From contig CANNFT010000007.1 in the NCBI GenBank assembly GCA_947503895.1, positions 62,001-126,000 of the forward strand: 64,000 nt of DNA, given 5' to 3'. The notes beneath the pieces are model-generated. The model saw only the letters and a program-made list of their open reading frames with translations. It was not told the DNA's origin and made no database searches. Both the position numbers and the translations under genes were made by a program. The first letter of the stretch is position 1, and each line of letters opens with the position of its first letter. The DNA comes from an uncultured Saccharospirillaceae bacterium (GTDB lineage: Bacteria; Pseudomonadota; Gammaproteobacteria; Pseudomonadales; Oceanobacteraceae). Shown here piece after piece: positions 62,538-64,000 of the stretch.

Positions 62538-64000
62538 CTATTCTGTTTCTTCAAACCAGGGCTTACGCGCGGTCATAATGAGTTGGGCGGCCTTCTCTTC
62601 ATCGATATCTTCAATACCAACAATGTCGTCTACGCCTTGCTCGGCCAGGTCTTCCATTGTGCAGATGCCACGACTTGCCAACACCAAGGCCAGGTGTTGG
62701 TCCATACCTTCCATATTCAATAGATCATCGGCAGGTTTTGCATCTTCCAGCTTCTCTTCGCTGGCAATGGCCTGAGTCAGCAGAATGTCTTTGGCGCGAG
62801 TTCTTAGTTCTTCGACAATATCTTCATCAAAGCCTTCGATTTCCAGCATCTCTTCCTGAGGGACATAAGCGACTTCTTCAAGGCTGGTGAAGCCTTCGTC
62901 TACCAATACAGCAGCCACATCTTCATCAATGTTTAAGCTATCCATAAAGGTTTGAACAATTGAACCTTGTTCAGCCTCTTGTTTGGCACCGGCTTCATCT
63001 TCGGTCATCACGTTGATTGTCCAGCCTGTCAGTTCACTGGCTAGCTTAACGTTCTGACCGCCTCGACCAATTGCGATCGGCAATTGATCTTCTGAGACAG
63101 CAACATCCATCGTGTTGGACTCTTCATCCACAATGATAGAAGCCACTTCTGCTGGGGCTAAGGCGTTGATGACCAATTGCGCTGGGTTGTCGTCCCATAA
63201 CACAATATCAACACGCTCATTACCCAGTTCATTGGAAACCGCTTGAACACGCGCACCACGCATGCCCACACAAGCTCCTACTGGATCAATTCGCCCGTCA
63301 TTGGTTTTAACAGCAATTTTAGCGCGCGACCCTGTGTCACGAGCCGCTGCTTTAATTTCAATGACTTCCTCACCGATCTCAGGTACTTCGATGCGGAACA
63401 GTTCAATCAACATAGCGTTTGCAGCACGGCTCAGGATCAACTGTGGGCCGCGGTTTTCAGGATTAATATCCAATAACACACAACGCACACGATCACCGAT
63501 GCGGAAGACTTCACGCGCGATCACTTGATCACGTGGCAACAAGCCTTCGGCGTTTGCACCTAAGTCAACGATAATGTTATCGCGGGTGACTTTCTTCACG
63601 GTACCGTGAACCAATTCACCGACCCGATCAGCATACGCTTCTGTAATAATGGCGCGCTCAGCTTCACGTACTTTTTGTACGATGATTTGCTTAGCGGCTT
63701 GCGCTGCAATACGTCCGAAATCAGGGTTTTCAACCTGTTCTTCGTGCGTATCACCCTCTTTCAAAGCGGTATCAATTTCTGCCGCTTCTTGCATATTTAA
63801 TTCGGAGCCTAAAGCAGGAACAACATCGTTGCTCACGATTGTCCAATGGCGAAACGTCTCGTAATCACCTGTTCGACGATCAATGACAACACGAATCTCG
63901 GGCTCTTCATCTTCGTACCGTTTTTTAGCAGCTGCTGCCAAAGCCAATTCGATAGCCTCGAATATGACTTCTTTCTCCACGCCTTTCTCGTTAGAGACAG
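62538..64000 (-). CDS. nusA: Transcription elongation factor NusA (5' end outside the window)
   Basis: The frame is open to the right edge; residues matching [10 protein letters not shown] precede the first in-window start-like codon, so the gene continues past 64000. About 487 residues are seen, lacking roughly the first 10. The N-terminal RNA-polymerase-binding domain, the S1 domain ([20 protein letters not shown]), two KH domains ([21 protein letters not shown], and [16 protein letters not shown]) and two C-terminal acidic repeats ([14 protein letters not shown] and [15 protein letters not shown]) are intact. Heads the nusA-infB operon; rimP would lie further right. Confidence 0.97.
   Translation of the reverse strand, partial: VSNEKGVEKEVIFEAIELALAAAAKKRYEDEEPEIRVVIDRRTGDYETFRHWTIVSNDVVPALGSELNMQEAAEIDTALKEGDTHEEQVENPDFGRIAAQAAKQIIVQKVREAERAIITEAYADRVGELVHGTVKKVTRDNIIVDLGANAEGLLPRDQVIAREVFRIGDRVRCVLLDINPENRGPQLILSRAANAMLIELFRIEVPEIGEEVIEIKAAARDTGSRAKIAVKTNDGRIDPVGACVGMRGARVQAVSNELGNERVDIVLWDDNPAQLVINALAPAEVASIIVDEESNTMDVAVSEDQLPIAIGRGGQNVKLASELTGWTINVMTEDEAGAKQEAEQGSIVQTFMDSLNIDEDVAAVLVDEGFTSLEEVAYVPQEEMLEIEGFDEDIVEELRTRAKDILLTQAIASEEKLEDAKPADDLLNMEGMDQHLALVLASRGICTMEDLAEQGVDDIVGIEDIDEEKAAQLIMTARKPWFEETE

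Noticed and set aside
1..64000. CRISPR arrays, rRNA genes, prophage or insertion sequence elements
   Set aside because: No regularly spaced repeats, no rRNA signature and no transposase or integrase gene were recognised in the window.

Overview
The window looks like chromosome of a Gram-negative gammaproteobacterium, probably a marine heterotroph of the Oceanospirillales type. That placement is inferred from gene content and order, not from a database match. It is supported by the rpsU-yqeY-dnaG-rpoD block followed by a tRNA with a CAU anticodon, by the nusA-infB-rbfA-truB-rpsO-pnp block, by a Vibrio-like flagellar H-ring pair (flgP-flgT), by many outer-membrane and lipoprotein genes, and by a PuuD-type membrane urate oxidase. 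No prophage, insertion sequence, CRISPR array or rRNA was seen.

Layout. 1-4.8 kb: the 3' end of a SpoVR-family gene, a rhodanese diverging from a GlxA-type AraC regulator, and a secreted lipase followed by an unknown anchored protein. 4.9-8.7 kb (minus): an RCK/TrkA-like protein, flgT, flgP and a DMT exporter. 9.1-14.2 kb (plus): a TraF-like outer-membrane protein, cca, a pteridine reductase and a small outer-membrane barrel. 14.2-16.2 kb (minus): tsaD-folB-folK. 16.4-21.4 kb (plus): the macromolecular synthesis genes and tRNA-Ile2(CAU). 21.8-23.1 kb (minus): two small heat-shock proteins whose leaders look like RNA thermometers. 23.2-28 kb: a DMT transporter, an MltC-like lytic transglycosylase with heptamer repeats just upstream, and a multidomain astacin protease.

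28.5-47 kb is the functional centre of the window: a purine salvage and catabolism island. On the minus strand lie xdhA-xdhB-xdhC, alc, uraD, uraH, allA, guaD and puuD, covering guanine to xanthine to urate to 5-hydroxyisourate to OHCU to allantoin, and allantoate to glyoxylate plus urea. Diverging from them are a BMP-type nucleoside/purine ABC importer (four genes), a RutR-family TetR regulator and a CpdB-like nucleotidase lipoprotein. Two RutR-like palindromes lie between the diverging operons, one immediately downstream of a TATAAT box. No allantoinase gene is present, so the pathway has one gap inside the island.

47-55 kb is an AT-richer accessory stretch of small genes (DUF1963-like, GFA family, an orphan membrane protein, a P-loop kinase, a LysR/pirin pair like yhaJ/yhaK, PhzF). 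It contains two genes each broken by a single in-frame TAA: an L,D-transpeptidase and a secreted Sel1-repeat protein. 54.9-64 kb (minus) returns to housekeeping genes: slyD, pnp, rpsO, truB, rbfA, infB and a nusA that runs off the right edge.

Most distinctive observations: the RutR-like control region of the purine island, the ROSE-like leader of the IbpA-type gene, the in-frame nonsense codons, and several long perfect inverted repeats that lack the T-tract of a terminator.
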